DNA of 26,961 nucleotides from assembly GCA_964573885.1 (NCBI GenBank), contig CAZNLL010000043.1, positions 1 to 26,961 on the forward strand, given 5' to 3'. The position numbers and the translations under genes were made by a program. The stretch is from CAZNLL01 sp964573885. Its GTDB lineage: Bacteria > Desulfobacterota > DSM-4660 > Desulfatiglandales > Desulfatiglandaceae. The notes beneath the pieces are model-generated. The model saw only the letters and a list, made by a program, of their open reading frames with translations, ran no database searches and was not told where the DNA came from. Positions 1 through 7,800 of the stretch are shown piece after piece (the stretch's first letter is position 1; every line of letters begins with the position of its first letter).

Positions 1-284
1 ATAACCTGGATAACATTGGGAAGGATCTGGCGGACGAAGTAAAAGAAATCGAGGGCAAAAAGGCCATCCAGGTTAAGATGAGCAACAAGGAGCAGAAAAA
101 GATCTGCAAAGGTTTCCCTGATTCGTCTTTTGACGACAGCAACGCCTGTGTCCTGCCTGAGGATGCGGAAAAGACCCTCATGGATTTCATTATCCAGAAC
201 AAGACCACTGATGTGATGAAGTTTGCCATCAATAAGCTTTACAACCCCCTTGCCGGCAAGGGTCTCAGATCCAAGACATTCTGA
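1..284 (+). CDS. Hypothetical protein, 3' end (5' truncated by window edge)
   Basis: An open frame runs in from the left edge (first full codon at base 3) and ends with TGA at 282-284, leaving about 93 residues of a C-terminus. The ATG at 78 lies inside this frame and has no ribosome binding site in front of it, so it is probably internal. The visible tail is hydrophilic, with two cysteines (in ICKGF and NACVL) and a basic end (NPLAGKGLRSKTF). It has no membrane segment, and I do not recognise the family. It is transcribed towards the minus-strand Nfu_N-like gene. That it is coding rests only on the open frame and ordinary codon use, so no function is proposed. Confidence 0.55.
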   Translation, partial: NLDNIGKDLADEVKEIEGKKAIQVKMSNKEQKKICKGFPDSSFDDSNACVLPEDAEKTLMDFIIQNKTTDVMKFAINKLYNPLAGKGLRSKTF

Positions 285-368
285 TCGGATACGCTGGTGT
301 AGGGATACCCCGTCTTACCTGAAGGAGGGGATTCGGTTGTCAGGCTGGTAACAGTGCTGAAGGGCCTT

Positions 369-698
369 CTATTTGATTACCTTAAACTTTTTTTTCTTTA
401 TGGCCCTTTGAACGACTTCGAGGATCTGTGTCTCGATCTGCTCCCAGGACGAAGAAAGCTCTTTTTTGACGCGGATTTCCTTGGGTTTGATCCGCAGTTC
501 CAAGACCCCCTCCACGGCCAGGATATCCCTGACCATCTGGGCCCCGATCAGGCCTAGAGGCCTCAGTGAGGCGTCATCCTCCTGGGTAAGGGGACTCTTA
601 AAATACTCCACCCTGGGGGCCGAGAGATCAATGGTGGTGAGAAAGGATCTTATCTCGGGGTTCGGGTGGCGGTAAACGGTCACAGTATGGTTATCCAT
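369..698 (-). CDS. Nfu/NifU N-terminal (Nfu_N) domain-like protein
   Basis: Starting at ATG 698 this is a 109-residue protein. It resembles the Nfu_N domain that precedes the Fe-S scaffold domain in NFU1-type proteins: an early HPNPEIRSF stretch, a central YFKSPL segment, the LGLIGAQMVRDILAVEGV core and IRVKKE followed by SWEQIETQI. It has no CxxC pair, so it cannot bind a cluster by itself; stand-alone Nfu_N proteins are found in many bacteria. The C-terminus is very lysine-rich (AIKKKKFKVIK). A GTG at 815 would add 39 residues, but neither start has a clear ribosome binding site. The family call is by pattern only; a role in Fe-S cluster handling is an inference. Confidence 0.6.
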   Translation of the reverse strand: MDNHTVTVYRHPNPEIRSFLTTIDLSAPRVEYFKSPLTQEDDASLRPLGLIGAQMVRDILAVEGVLELRIKPKEIRVKKELSSSWEQIETQILEVVQRAIKKKKFKVIK

Positions 699-840
699 GA
701 GGCAATACCGCCGGTTTGTTTTTTGCGGGTTCCTAAATGTTATCTTACGGATTTCTATGTAGATTTCAAGGGTGCCCTGTGAAGCCCGAACAAATACCCC
801 TCTTAACGGTGTCACAGGGTCTTTACAGGGATTTGCAAAA

Positions 841-868
841 TTGACCCCTTTGTTGTATACAATAGATT
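841..868 (+). promoter_or_regulatory. Candidate sigma-70 promoter for the response regulator
   Basis: TTGACC (841-846) and TAGATT (863-868) are separated by 16 bases, within an AT-rich patch of the divergent region between the Nfu_N-like gene and the response regulator. The -10 match is only 4 of 6, so the call is weak. A leader of about 80 bases would precede the ATG at 957. Confidence 0.3.
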
Positions 869-956
869 AAGGATTTAGCCTGCCCCATACATAAACCGGG
901 TAGTCTGTTTCAACCCGTTGCGATTGACACAGGGCCGAGCCTGAGGAGACGTGGTG

Positions 957-1328
957 ATGGGAAAGAAGATCTTAATCGTGGACGACGAGGAACATATTCG
1001 CTACCTCTATTCAGAGGAACTGAGCGAGGCGGGCTATGAGGTAATCACGGCGGACAGCGGCTACAAGCTCCTGGAAAGGATCGAAGAAGAAAAACCTGAT
1101 CTTGTGGTCCTGGACATCAAGATGGTGGATTATAACGGTTTGGATTTGCTCCAGGATATTCGAAATAAGTTCTATGACTTACCTGTTGTGCTCTGTACGG
1201 CTTACGACACCTTTAAGGAAGATATGAAATCTATTGCCGCCGATTTTTATGTGATCAAGTCCTTTGACCTCACAGAGCTGAAGAACAAGATTGAGATGGC
1301 CTTGCAGGCCAGTTCCGGCGAAGACTAG
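957..1328 (+). CDS. Single-domain response regulator (CheY-like receiver)
   Basis: A 123-residue protein made only of a receiver domain. The acidic pocket is VDDEE (D9, D10), the phospho-acceptor is D53 in VLDIKM, the switch Thr is T81 in LCTAYD, and the conserved Lys is K101 in YVIKSFD. No DNA-binding or enzymatic output domain follows; the C-terminus is a short acidic tail. ATG 957 is chosen over GTG 951 and 954 because GAGGAG at 943-948 sits at the right distance. No histidine kinase lies nearby, so it is an orphan within this window. It probably relays phosphate to a partner encoded elsewhere or binds a target protein directly. The receiver call is firm; the pathway is unknown. Confidence 0.9.
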   Translation: MGKKILIVDDEEHIRYLYSEELSEAGYEVITADSGYKLLERIEEEKPDLVVLDIKMVDYNGLDLLQDIRNKFYDLPVVLCTAYDTFKEDMKSIAADFYVIKSFDLTELKNKIEMALQASSGED

Positions 1329-1368
1329 GGGTTGGAGGCCCAGGGGGAAGCGGCCCTCCATCCCCTTT
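1328..1368 (+). terminator. Hairpin at the response-regulator stop codon, likely terminator
   Basis: The arm at 1328-1338 pairs with 1355-1365 in 10 of 11 positions (one T-T mismatch), and C1340-C1341 pair with G1352-G1353 further in. The stem begins on the last base of the TAG stop codon and is followed by only three T residues. It is a very stable GC-rich hairpin with a poor U-tract, placed between the convergent response regulator and rlmH. Confidence 0.5.
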
Positions 1369-1440
1369 GCCGGAAAAACGAAACGCCGATACTACCGGAC
1401 TTGAAAAACAGGGCGAGGACGCCTTGGGTTTCAGGTCCTT

Positions 1441-1911
1441 TTATTTGTGGTATTTCCCATGGTTGAGGATGGTAAAGGCCCGGTAGAGCTGTTCAAGGAG
1501 GATCATCCGGCACATTTCATGAGTAAAGGTCAGGGAGGACAGGGATAACACAAGGTGGGCCTTGTCCAGGATGTTCTGGGAAAGCCCCAAAGGACCGCCG
1601 ATGACAAAAGTAAGGGGGTGATCTCCAAGGCCGATTTGCTGGATCCAACCGGCCAGGCCAACAGAGTCAAAGGGCTTTCCGGTTCGGTCCAGGGCGATAA
1701 TGCGGTCCCCGGGACGGAGTTTTTTTGAAATGGCCTCGCCCTCCAGGGACAGGATTTCTTTTTCAGCTCTTCCTTTCTTGATACCGGCCGGTTTGACTTC
1801 GGCCCATTCGCAGGGGGCGTACCGTTTCAACCGGTCCAGGTAAAAGGATTCTCCTTGTTTCAGAAAGGAAAACCGGGTGCGATCTACCACAATGACCCTG
1901 AGTTTCACCAT
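1441..1911 (-). CDS. rlmH: 23S rRNA (pseudouridine1915-N3)-methyltransferase RlmH
   Basis: A 156-residue SPOUT-class methyltransferase, the usual RlmH length. It uses SAM to methylate N3 of pseudouridine 1915 in helix 69 of 23S rRNA. The family hallmarks are all visible: an internal ALDRTGKPFDS segment, the SAM-binding knot FVIGGPLGLS, the LSLSSLTFTHEMCRMILLEQ helix, and the C-terminal YRAFTILNHGKYHK in which the final residues bind cofactor and rRNA. The ATG at 1911 lies four bases past the thrC stop codon, so the two genes are probably co-transcribed. Nothing is missing or altered, and this is one of the firmest calls in the window. Confidence 0.96.
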   Translation of the reverse strand: MVKLRVIVVDRTRFSFLKQGESFYLDRLKRYAPCEWAEVKPAGIKKGRAEKEILSLEGEAISKKLRPGDRIIALDRTGKPFDSVGLAGWIQQIGLGDHPLTFVIGGPLGLSQNILDKAHLVLSLSSLTFTHEMCRMILLEQLYRAFTILNHGKYHK

Positions 1912-1915
1912 AGCC

Positions 1916-3418
1916 CTAATTTTTTTTGAGATCCAGAAGTTTGGCTATCTCCCGGGCCGTTTCACGGACAAAGGAGGTCATATCTTCCCCTTGAAGGGGT
2001 TTCCCAGGTTCAGGATATTTGGTGAGACCCTGAGCCATGACTTGCAAAGGTGCGTTTTGGAGTTCCTTTTTGGGCACCACCTGAAAGGCAGGGTCAAAGG
2101 TGTCATTGAAATACATATCTTGGAACACGGCAAACTTGAGCATATGGGCTGTGGAGTCCAGAACCCCGATCTCTCCCGGCCCTACATGGCCCAGGTTCAC
2201 GGCCCTTTGAAGCCCGGCCAGTGACTCGCCCCCCTGGGTGCAGGCGATATTGCCGTTTCGGTTGGCCAGGATCATGGCATCCATGATCGCCTGCTCGCTG
2301 ACCTGGACCACAAAGCAGCGTTTTCCTCCGGCCGTGTGATTGTATTCTTTGACCAGCTTCGTCACCCGGGGCATGGATACGGGATTGCCTATCATGGCTG
2401 CCTGGGCCACGCTCGGACGCACCGCAACGGGCACGAAACGCCTCTTTTCCTCATATTCCTCCAGATAATAGCGGTACACGGGATCCGCGTGTTCTGACTG
2501 GACCCCGATGATCTTGGGAAGCCGGTTTATGATACCGGCCTTGAAGAATTTTAAAAAGCCGCTCATCACGGCCGTAATGTTCCCGGCATTACCGATGGGC
2601 ACCACCACGGCTTTATCACCCACGTCATAGTCAAAATCCTGGGCGATCTCAAAGGAGAAGGATTCCTGGCCCAGGATGCGCCAGCTGTTTTTTGAATTCA
2701 ACAAGGCCACATGATAGTTCTCGGCCAGGCTCTCGACCACCTTCATACAATCATCAAACACACCGGGTATCTCCAGGACCCGGGCACCACTTCCAAGGGG
2801 CTGGCAGAGTTGTTGAGGTGTGACCTTCCCCTTGGGGAGCAATACGGCAGACTGGAGATCTTCTCCGAAATAGGCGCCGTAAAGAGCTGCGGACGCCGAG
2901 GTATCGCCTGTGGAGGCGCAAATGGCCAACACGTCTTTCAAGCCCTTCTCCTTGATAAGGAAGTTGATATAACTGAGGGCGCAGGCCATGCCTCGGTCCT
3001 TAAAGGATGCGCTGGGGTTGAGGCCGTCGTTTTTGAAATAAAAGTCGAGGCCCACCCGTTCCTTGAGTACCGAGTTGGCCTCAACCAGGGGGGTATGACC
3101 CTCGCCCAGGCAGACAATGTGCTCCAGGGGGATGATGGGGGCAATAAACTCATAGTAGCGGAAGATGCCTCCAAGGGCCTTGTCATTGAGCATCCTACGA
3201 TAGTCAAAGACCTTCCGCCAAGTGTCTCCTCCTGTCTCTCGGATGTAACCCGTGTCCCGGGTTTCAAGGAGAAGGACGCTCCCGCAATCCGGGCAGGTGT
3301 AAAGGAGGGTGGTGATATCGAATTCCGCTCCGCACCCCAGACAGACATAGACCATCTTTCCGCGAGGCCGGGGCAGCAAATAGGGGCGAATGTCGCCGGG
3401 AAACTGGTCGATTTTCAC
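1916..3418 (-). CDS. thrC: Threonine synthase (PLP-dependent), with zinc-ribbon N-terminus
   Basis: A 500-residue fold-type II PLP enzyme that converts O-phospho-L-homoserine to L-threonine. The PLP lysine is K140 in SASFKDRGM; GEGHTP (105-110) and the glycine-rich phosphate loop GNAGN (276-280) are also present. A zinc ribbon sits at the N-terminus (CLGC at 26-29, CPDC at 42-45), as in several bacterial and archaeal threonine synthases. The start is GTG 3418, with AAAGGA upstream; an in-frame ATG at residue 22 would still keep the zinc ribbon. The C-terminal 60 residues are less typical. It is followed directly by rlmH. The remaining doubt is about the start codon. Confidence 0.93.
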   Translation of the reverse strand: MKIDQFPGDIRPYLLPRPRGKMVYVCLGCGAEFDITTLLYTCPDCGSVLLLETRDTGYIRETGGDTWRKVFDYRRMLNDKALGGIFRYYEFIAPIIPLEHIVCLGEGHTPLVEANSVLKERVGLDFYFKNDGLNPSASFKDRGMACALSYINFLIKEKGLKDVLAICASTGDTSASAALYGAYFGEDLQSAVLLPKGKVTPQQLCQPLGSGARVLEIPGVFDDCMKVVESLAENYHVALLNSKNSWRILGQESFSFEIAQDFDYDVGDKAVVVPIGNAGNITAVMSGFLKFFKAGIINRLPKIIGVQSEHADPVYRYYLEEYEEKRRFVPVAVRPSVAQAAMIGNPVSMPRVTKLVKEYNHTAGGKRCFVVQVSEQAIMDAMILANRNGNIACTQGGESLAGLQRAVNLGHVGPGEIGVLDSTAHMLKFAVFQDMYFNDTFDPAFQVVPKKELQNAPLQVMAQGLTKYPEPGKPLQGEDMTSFVRETAREIAKLLDLKKN

Positions 3419-3607
3419 TTCTTTTTTCCTTTGTTCGGATTTTTGGAATCATCCCGTTTCTGGGTGCTGGAAGGGAGACCCAGTATTTACGGGTGCTCAG
3501 ACACATTTTAGCCCTACAATTTTTTGTATTACAATCCGGAGTGAATTTCAATGGCCCAGGCCCCTGCAACTGACCCGGGGTAGAGAGGCGATTTTTGAGA
3601 AGAACAA

Positions 3608-3637
3608 TTGACATAAGCCGTCTATTTCCATTAAAAA
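3608..3637 (+). promoter_or_regulatory. Candidate promoter for the vanZ-mla operon
   Basis: A perfect TTGACA at 3608-3613 is followed, 18 bases later, by TAAAAA at 3632-3637 (4 of 6). It lies in the 276-base gap between the divergent thrC and vanZ-like genes, about 60 bases before the vanZ-like ATG. I saw no other gene or strong hairpin in this gap. Confidence 0.4.
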
Positions 3638-3694
3638 GCGGTATTTCGCGGGGGAATAAGAGGTTAAGCGCCTTGCAGAGGTCGGGGCATTTTT

Positions 3695-4090
3695 ATGCGG
3701 TTTTGGGAAGATTACCGGGTTTTTCGAGTATCTGCCGGGATTTGGATGGCGGTCATCTTCTGGCTCTCCAGCCGGTCCGATCTGCCTGCCCCATGTCTTT
3801 TCTGGGGGGAGGACAAGGTTATTCATGCCCTCCTCTTCGGCATTCTTGGATTTTTGTTCGCCGGGTCATTCCAGTCCCGTGAGGCTCAAAGGTCATGGAA
3901 AAGGGTTCTCCTCTCAACCCTGTTGGTGACCCTTTATGGGCTTTTTGATGAAGGGCATCAGATGTTTGTATGGGGTCGGGATGCGAGCCTGGGGGATGTA
4001 GCCGCGGACACCACTGGGGGGTTTGTAGCGTCCCTCCTACGGCAAAAGATTAGGCGGCGTCCCGGGCGAGGTGAGGCTAAAATATTTTGA
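3695..4090 (+). CDS. VanZ-like family membrane protein
   Basis: A 131-residue, mostly hydrophobic protein with about four membrane segments. It shows the VanZ-domain signatures: DKVIHALLFGILGFL near the middle, then DEGHQMFVWGRDASLGDVAADTTGGFVAS, where the Asp-Glu, His-Gln and Arg-Asp residues are the conserved polar positions. VanZ proteins are linked to teicoplanin resistance in Gram-positives, but most family members have no known function. The start ATG 3695 has GGGG seven bases upstream. The gene is the first of a plus-strand run leading into mlaE, so it may belong to an envelope-maintenance operon; that link is inferred from position only. Confidence 0.8.
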   Translation: MRFWEDYRVFRVSAGIWMAVIFWLSSRSDLPAPCLFWGEDKVIHALLFGILGFLFAGSFQSREAQRSWKRVLLSTLLVTLYGLFDEGHQMFVWGRDASLGDVAADTTGGFVASLLRQKIRRRPGRGEAKIF

Positions 4091-4121
4091 CATATCAACA
4101 GGGTTCTGTAAGACTCGATTT

Positions 4122-4901
4122 ATGTTTATTGTCAGAAAGTTAGGCACCAAGTCACTGGATTACCTGGGGGCCATGGGCCTTATGGGCGTCTTTCTGGTGA
4201 GGACCGCCTTTTACCTGGTCACTCCACCCCTCAAGCTCACCAGGGTTCTCAAACAGATCCGCTTTATCGGTCTTCAATCCATGCTTGTGGTGGTCCTTAC
4301 CGGTGGTTTTGCCGGCATGGTCTTGGGGTTTCAGGGCTTTTACAGTCTGAGCCGTTTTGGCTCGGACGCCTTTCTCGGGCCGGCGGTGGGCCTGGCCTTG
4401 ATCAAAGAACTGGGACCTGTTATAGCGGCCCTCATGGTAACGGGCAGGGCCGGTTCGGCGATTACCGCGGAAATTGGGATCATGCGCATCAGCGATCAAA
4501 TCGACGCCCTGGAGTTGATGGGTCTCAATCCCCACCGCTACCTGGTGGTCCCTAACTTCCTGGCGGCCATGATTTGTCTTCCCCTCTTGACGGCCATATT
4601 TGACGTGGTGGGCATTTTCGGGGGTTATCTGATCGGCGTAAAGCTCCTGGGTGTTGGCGCCGGGGTGTATATGGGCGAGATGGCCAATTATGTGGAGATG
4701 TCAGATATCATGGAAGGGGTGTGGAAGTCCCTTACCTTTGGCATTGTGATCGTCTGGGTATGCTGTTTCAAAGGATACTACACGGGCGTTTTTTCCGGGT
4801 ACGGTGCGGAAGGAGTGAGCAGGGCTACGACCCAGGCGGTGGTGCTTTCATCGGTGTTGATCCTTGTGTGGGATTACTTTATGACCTCCATCCTCTTTTG
4901 A
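4122..4901 (+). CDS. mlaE: MlaE-family phospholipid ABC transporter permease
   Basis: From ATG 4122 this is a 259-residue permease, matching the E. coli MlaE length of 260. MlaE dimers form the inner-membrane core of the complex that moves glycerophospholipids between the outer and inner membranes. Visible features are several hydrophobic spans, the conserved ALIKELGPVIAALMVTGRAGSAITAEIG stretch (split here as ELGPVIAAL and GRAGSAITAEIG), and DALELMGLNPHRYLVVPN, which contacts the ATPase. A GTG at 4071 would add 17 residues and overlap the vanZ-like gene, but its purine stretch abuts the codon. MlaF begins nine bases after the stop. The family call is firm; the start is uncertain. Confidence 0.92.
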   Translation: MFIVRKLGTKSLDYLGAMGLMGVFLVRTAFYLVTPPLKLTRVLKQIRFIGLQSMLVVVLTGGFAGMVLGFQGFYSLSRFGSDAFLGPAVGLALIKELGPVIAALMVTGRAGSAITAEIGIMRISDQIDALELMGLNPHRYLVVPNFLAAMICLPLLTAIFDVVGIFGGYLIGVKLLGVGAGVYMGEMANYVEMSDIMEGVWKSLTFGIVIVWVCCFKGYYTGVFSGYGAEGVSRATTQAVVLSSVLILVWDYFMTSILF

Positions 4902-4909
4902 GGGAGAAG

Positions 4910-5677
4910 ATGATTCGGATTGAAGACCTCCATAAGTCATTTGACGGGAACGCCGTTTTAAGAGGGGTCTCTCTGAATATTAGAAAGGGCCAGGTTTTGG
5001 CCCTCATTGGCGGCAGCGGCAGCGGCAAGAGCGTGCTTCTCAAGCATTTGGCCGGGCTCCTGAAGCCGGACCAAGGCCGTGTGCTTGTAGAAGGGAAGGA
5101 CATGAACGAACTCAGGGGAAAGGACCTGGCCCGGTTGAGGATCCGCCTCGGCTTTCTCTTCCAGGGAGGGGCCTTGTTCGATTCCATGACCGTTTTTGAA
5201 AATGTGGCCTTTCCCCTGAGGGAGAAGACAAAATTGAGTAACGAGGTTATTCAAGAGCGGGTTTTTAAGGAACTGGAACATGTGGGGCTGGCGGGATCAG
5301 AACACAAGTACACCTCCCAGCTCAGCGGAGGCATGATCAAGCGGGCCGCCCTGGCAAGGGCCCTGGTGACAGACCCGGAGATCATGTTCTTTGACGAACC
5401 GACCACCGGTCTGGATCCGGTTATGGGGCTTTCAATCCTCCGTCTCATTGATGACTGTCATAAGCGGCTTTCCTTTACCGGGGTGATTGTCACCCATGAA
5501 ATACCGAGGGTCCTGCAAATCGTGGATCGGGTGGCCATGCTCCATAAAGGGGTCGTGTGGGCGGAAGGGAGGCCTGAGGAAATGGCCTCGTCTAACGATT
5601 CCGTTGTCCAGGCCTTCTTTGGAAAAGACATGGATATGCATGAGGAGGTTTCAGGGGGAAGAGATGAGAAAGTTTGA
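4910..5677 (+). CDS. mlaF: MlaF-family ABC transporter ATP-binding protein
   Basis: A 255-residue ATPase that drives the MlaE permease. Walker A is GGSGSGKS (34-41), the Q-loop is in FLFQGGALFD, the signature is LSGGM (138-142), Walker B is IMFFDEP with the catalytic Glu at 163, and the switch His is in VTHEIPR. The LFQGGALFDSMTVFENV segment and a signature followed by KRAALARAL are typical of the MlaF/MKL subfamily. The ATG at 4910 follows AGGGAG closely; upstream in-frame codons overlap mlaE and lack homology. Its last 14 bases overlap mlaD. No mlaB (STAS) partner is encoded here. Confidence 0.94.
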   Translation: MIRIEDLHKSFDGNAVLRGVSLNIRKGQVLALIGGSGSGKSVLLKHLAGLLKPDQGRVLVEGKDMNELRGKDLARLRIRLGFLFQGGALFDSMTVFENVAFPLREKTKLSNEVIQERVFKELEHVGLAGSEHKYTSQLSGGMIKRAALARALVTDPEIMFFDEPTTGLDPVMGLSILRLIDDCHKRLSFTGVIVTHEIPRVLQIVDRVAMLHKGVVWAEGRPEEMASSNDSVVQAFFGKDMDMHEEVSGGRDEKV

Positions 5678-6104
5678 TCTTGAACTGGCCGTGGGCCTGT
5701 TTATGATTGCAGGGATCCTCTGTTTGGGCTACTTATCCATCAGACTGGGAAAGATGGAGGTCCTGGGGGGAGAGGGATATGAGCTTCAAGCCGTTTTCTC
5801 CAACAGCGGCGGGCTCAAGGAGGGCTCTTCGGTGGTGATTGCCGGTGTGGAGGTGGGCCGGGTGAAGAAGATCTACCTGGACGAATACAGGGCCCACACG
5901 ATCCTCACCCTGCCCTCGGGCGTGGAGATCCAAGAGGACGCCATCGCGTCGATCAAGACCAAGGGGCTCATCGGTGAAAAATATGTGGAAATCACGCCGG
6001 GGGGGTCGGAAAAAGTCCTTAAGCCCAGGGAACGTATTCGCGATACCCAGCCCGCCGTGGACCTGGAGCAGCTTATTTCGAGGTACGTCTTTGGAAAACT
6101 ATAG
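5664..6104 (+). CDS. mlaD: MlaD-family MCE-domain lipid-binding protein
   Basis: A 146-residue protein with one N-terminal membrane anchor (about residues 9-28) and one periplasmic MCE domain. The MCE hallmarks are FSNSGGLKEGSSVVIAGVEVGRVKKI and, later, IKTKGLIGEKYVEITPG. In E. coli, MlaD forms a hexameric ring on MlaFE that passes lipid to and from MlaC. ATG 5664 is preceded by AGGGGGAAG and overlaps the end of mlaF by 14 bases, suggesting translational coupling. It ends with a short C-terminal helix after PAVDLEQLISR; the E. coli protein has a somewhat longer tail. The family call is firm. Confidence 0.92.
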   Translation: MRKFDLELAVGLFMIAGILCLGYLSIRLGKMEVLGGEGYELQAVFSNSGGLKEGSSVVIAGVEVGRVKKIYLDEYRAHTILTLPSGVEIQEDAIASIKTKGLIGEKYVEITPGGSEKVLKPRERIRDTQPAVDLEQLISRYVFGKL

Positions 6105-6189
6105 TCTGGTTTTTCGGCGACCTCCGCAAGGGAGGGACTAACCCCGCACATGGGGTATCCCGGAGGATTTCCGATAAAGGGAGGTTTAC

Positions 6190-6810
6190 ATGGGGCCAGC
6201 CCGCTTATGGTATAGTACCGTCCTTTTCCTTTTGACCCTTTTGATAACCGTACCCTCTCAGGCCCAAGGACCTACGGAACAGATCAAAGAGACCACAGAC
6301 AAGATCCTCGCCATTGTCAGCGATCCCAGCCTGAAATCCCCTGACAAAAAGGAGGAGAAGATCAGGCGCCTGCGCAAGGTCGTGGACGAACGCTTTGACT
6401 GGAGAGAGATGTCCAGAAGAACCCTCGCCAGGCACTGGGCGGAGAGGACAGAGGAAGAAAAAGAGGAATTCATTCGTCTCTTTGGAGAACTCTTGGAGCG
6501 CACTTACCGGGATAAGGTGGACAGCTATTCCGGGGAGAAGGTGGTCTTTGTGGGAGAACGGGTGGACGGGGACTATGGGGCGGTCAAGGTCAAGGTGGTA
6601 GGCCAGGACCAGAGGGATATCCCCGTCCTGTACCGGGTCAAAAAAAAGGGCAACGACTGGCTGGTCTATGACATTTCCATTGAAGGGGTGAGTCTGATTA
6701 ACAACTACCGGAGCCAATTTAACAATATTATCGTGAGATCCTCTTACGACAAGCTCATTAAGATGTTGAGGGCCAAGGTCCAAGGAGGGGAGGAAAAGAG
6801 CGAAGAATAA
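6190..6810 (+). CDS. mlaC: MlaC-family periplasmic phospholipid shuttle
   Basis: A 206-residue protein with a signal peptide of about 25 residues (hydrophobic core FLLTLLITV, likely cleavage after SQA). The mature part fits MlaC/Ttg2D: VVDERFDWREMSRRTLARHW, then FIRLFGELLERTYRDKVDSYSGEKV, then VLYRVKKKGNDWLVYDISIEGVSLINNYRSQF. MlaC carries one phospholipid across the periplasm between the MlaA site and MlaFED. The ATG at 6190 has GGGAGG five bases upstream. The 85-base gap after mlaD contains short GC-rich inverted repeats but no clear terminator. The lysine/glutamate-rich tail is ordinary for the family. Confidence 0.92.
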   Translation: MGPARLWYSTVLFLLTLLITVPSQAQGPTEQIKETTDKILAIVSDPSLKSPDKKEEKIRRLRKVVDERFDWREMSRRTLARHWAERTEEEKEEFIRLFGELLERTYRDKVDSYSGEKVVFVGERVDGDYGAVKVKVVGQDQRDIPVLYRVKKKGNDWLVYDISIEGVSLINNYRSQFNNIIVRSSYDKLIKMLRAKVQGGEEKSEE

Positions 6811-6891
6811 GCCTATAAATGACTTTAGAATAAGTCTTTAATATTTTAATATTTAAAATTTTTTGGCTTAAAAATAATAATTGGGGCTTTG
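6811..6891 (+). promoter_or_regulatory. AT-rich gap between mlaC and mlaA, possible internal promoter
   Basis: This 81-base gap is far more AT-rich than the surrounding genes. It holds a weak 5-bp hairpin (GACTT at 6821-6825 with AAGTC at 6832-6836) followed by TTTA, then overlapping TAATATT/TTTAAAAT elements that could serve as -10 boxes. A GGGG ribosome site precedes the mlaA ATG at 6892. It could be an attenuator followed by a second promoter for mlaA; no single -35/-10 pair stands out. Confidence 0.3.
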
Positions 6892-7797
6892 ATGAAATTT
6901 TTCGGTCGAATATTGATCTTTGCCCTGCTAGGGTCACTTCCCTTTGGGACCCTTTCTTGGGCCGCAGGCATGACCGCACCCATGGAATCCTCTGGCCCCC
7001 GGGGGGGATTTCTGGTCGCGGCCGTGGCCTTCCAGGACCTGACCGAGCTGGGGTATCCCGCGGAACAGGGAACAAGGTCCTCACCCGAGGGCATAGGGGG
7101 GTCTCTCGTCCGGCTGAGCCAGAATGAGGATCTTGATACAATAAGAATCCGGCCAGCCGAGGACTGGAGCGGGGAGGAAACCCAGAAAGCGACCATTTCA
7201 GACCCCCTGGAGCCCCTGAACCGCGCCTTTTTTGCCTTTAATGACAAGCTTTATTTTTGGGTCCTCAAACCGGTGGCCACCGGGTACGAGACGGTGGTCC
7301 CCGAGCCCCTGAGGGTCAGTGTGGACAATTTCTTCTCCAACATCCGCATGCCCGTGCGTGCCATCAACTGCCTGCTTCAAGGGAAAATCCAGGGTTTTGG
7401 CACAGAGATAGCTCGTTTTGTGCTGAACTCCACTGTGGGGATATTTGGGTTCGGGGATTTCGCCAAGGTGGTCTTTAGTATGGAAAAGCAGGAGGAAGAT
7501 TTCGGCCAGACCCTTGGGAAATACGGCTTGGGCCCGGGAATTTATATTAATTGGCCCTTTAAGGGACCCTCCAGTCTCCGGGATTCCATCGGCGACGTGG
7601 GAGACGGCTTCCTGAATCCCCTGGACTACATTGTGGACGATGTGGTCTATAACGTGGCCGTGAGAGGCTATGACAGGCTCAACATTGTATCTTTGAGCCT
7701 GGGGGAGTATGAAGCCATGAAAAAGGCCGCCCTGGATCCTTACATATCCATGAGGGATGCCTACTTCCAGTACAGAAAAAACAAGATCAAGAGATAG
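6892..7797 (+). CDS. mlaA: MlaA/VacJ-family outer-membrane lipid protein, unusual N-terminus
   Basis: A 301-residue protein whose C-terminal 200 residues match MlaA (VacJ), which removes misplaced phospholipids from the outer leaflet of the outer membrane. Signatures are DPLEPLNRAFFAFND (from residue 104), a VDNFFSNIRMPVRAINCLLQGK stretch, FVLNSTVGIFGFGD, and EEDFGQTLGKYGLGPGIYINWPFKGPSSLRD. E. coli MlaA is a lipoprotein; here the signal peptide (about residues 1-25, ending SWAAG) has no lipobox Cys, so the protein is probably cleaved by signal peptidase I. About 75 extra residues of low-complexity sequence separate the signal peptide from the domain. ATG 6892 is preferred over TTG 6889. It converges on the next gene with three bases between stops. 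Confidence 0.9.
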   Translation: MKFFGRILIFALLGSLPFGTLSWAAGMTAPMESSGPRGGFLVAAVAFQDLTELGYPAEQGTRSSPEGIGGSLVRLSQNEDLDTIRIRPAEDWSGEETQKATISDPLEPLNRAFFAFNDKLYFWVLKPVATGYETVVPEPLRVSVDNFFSNIRMPVRAINCLLQGKIQGFGTEIARFVLNSTVGIFGFGDFAKVVFSMEKQEEDFGQTLGKYGLGPGIYINWPFKGPSSLRDSIGDVGDGFLNPLDYIVDDVVYNVAVRGYDRLNIVSLSLGEYEAMKKAALDPYISMRDAYFQYRKNKIKR

Positions 7798-7800
7798 ACC

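Noticed and set aside
2711..3511. A 266-codon plus-strand open frame inside thrC
   Set aside because: Antisense to the catalytic part of threonine synthase, whose motifs are unambiguous.
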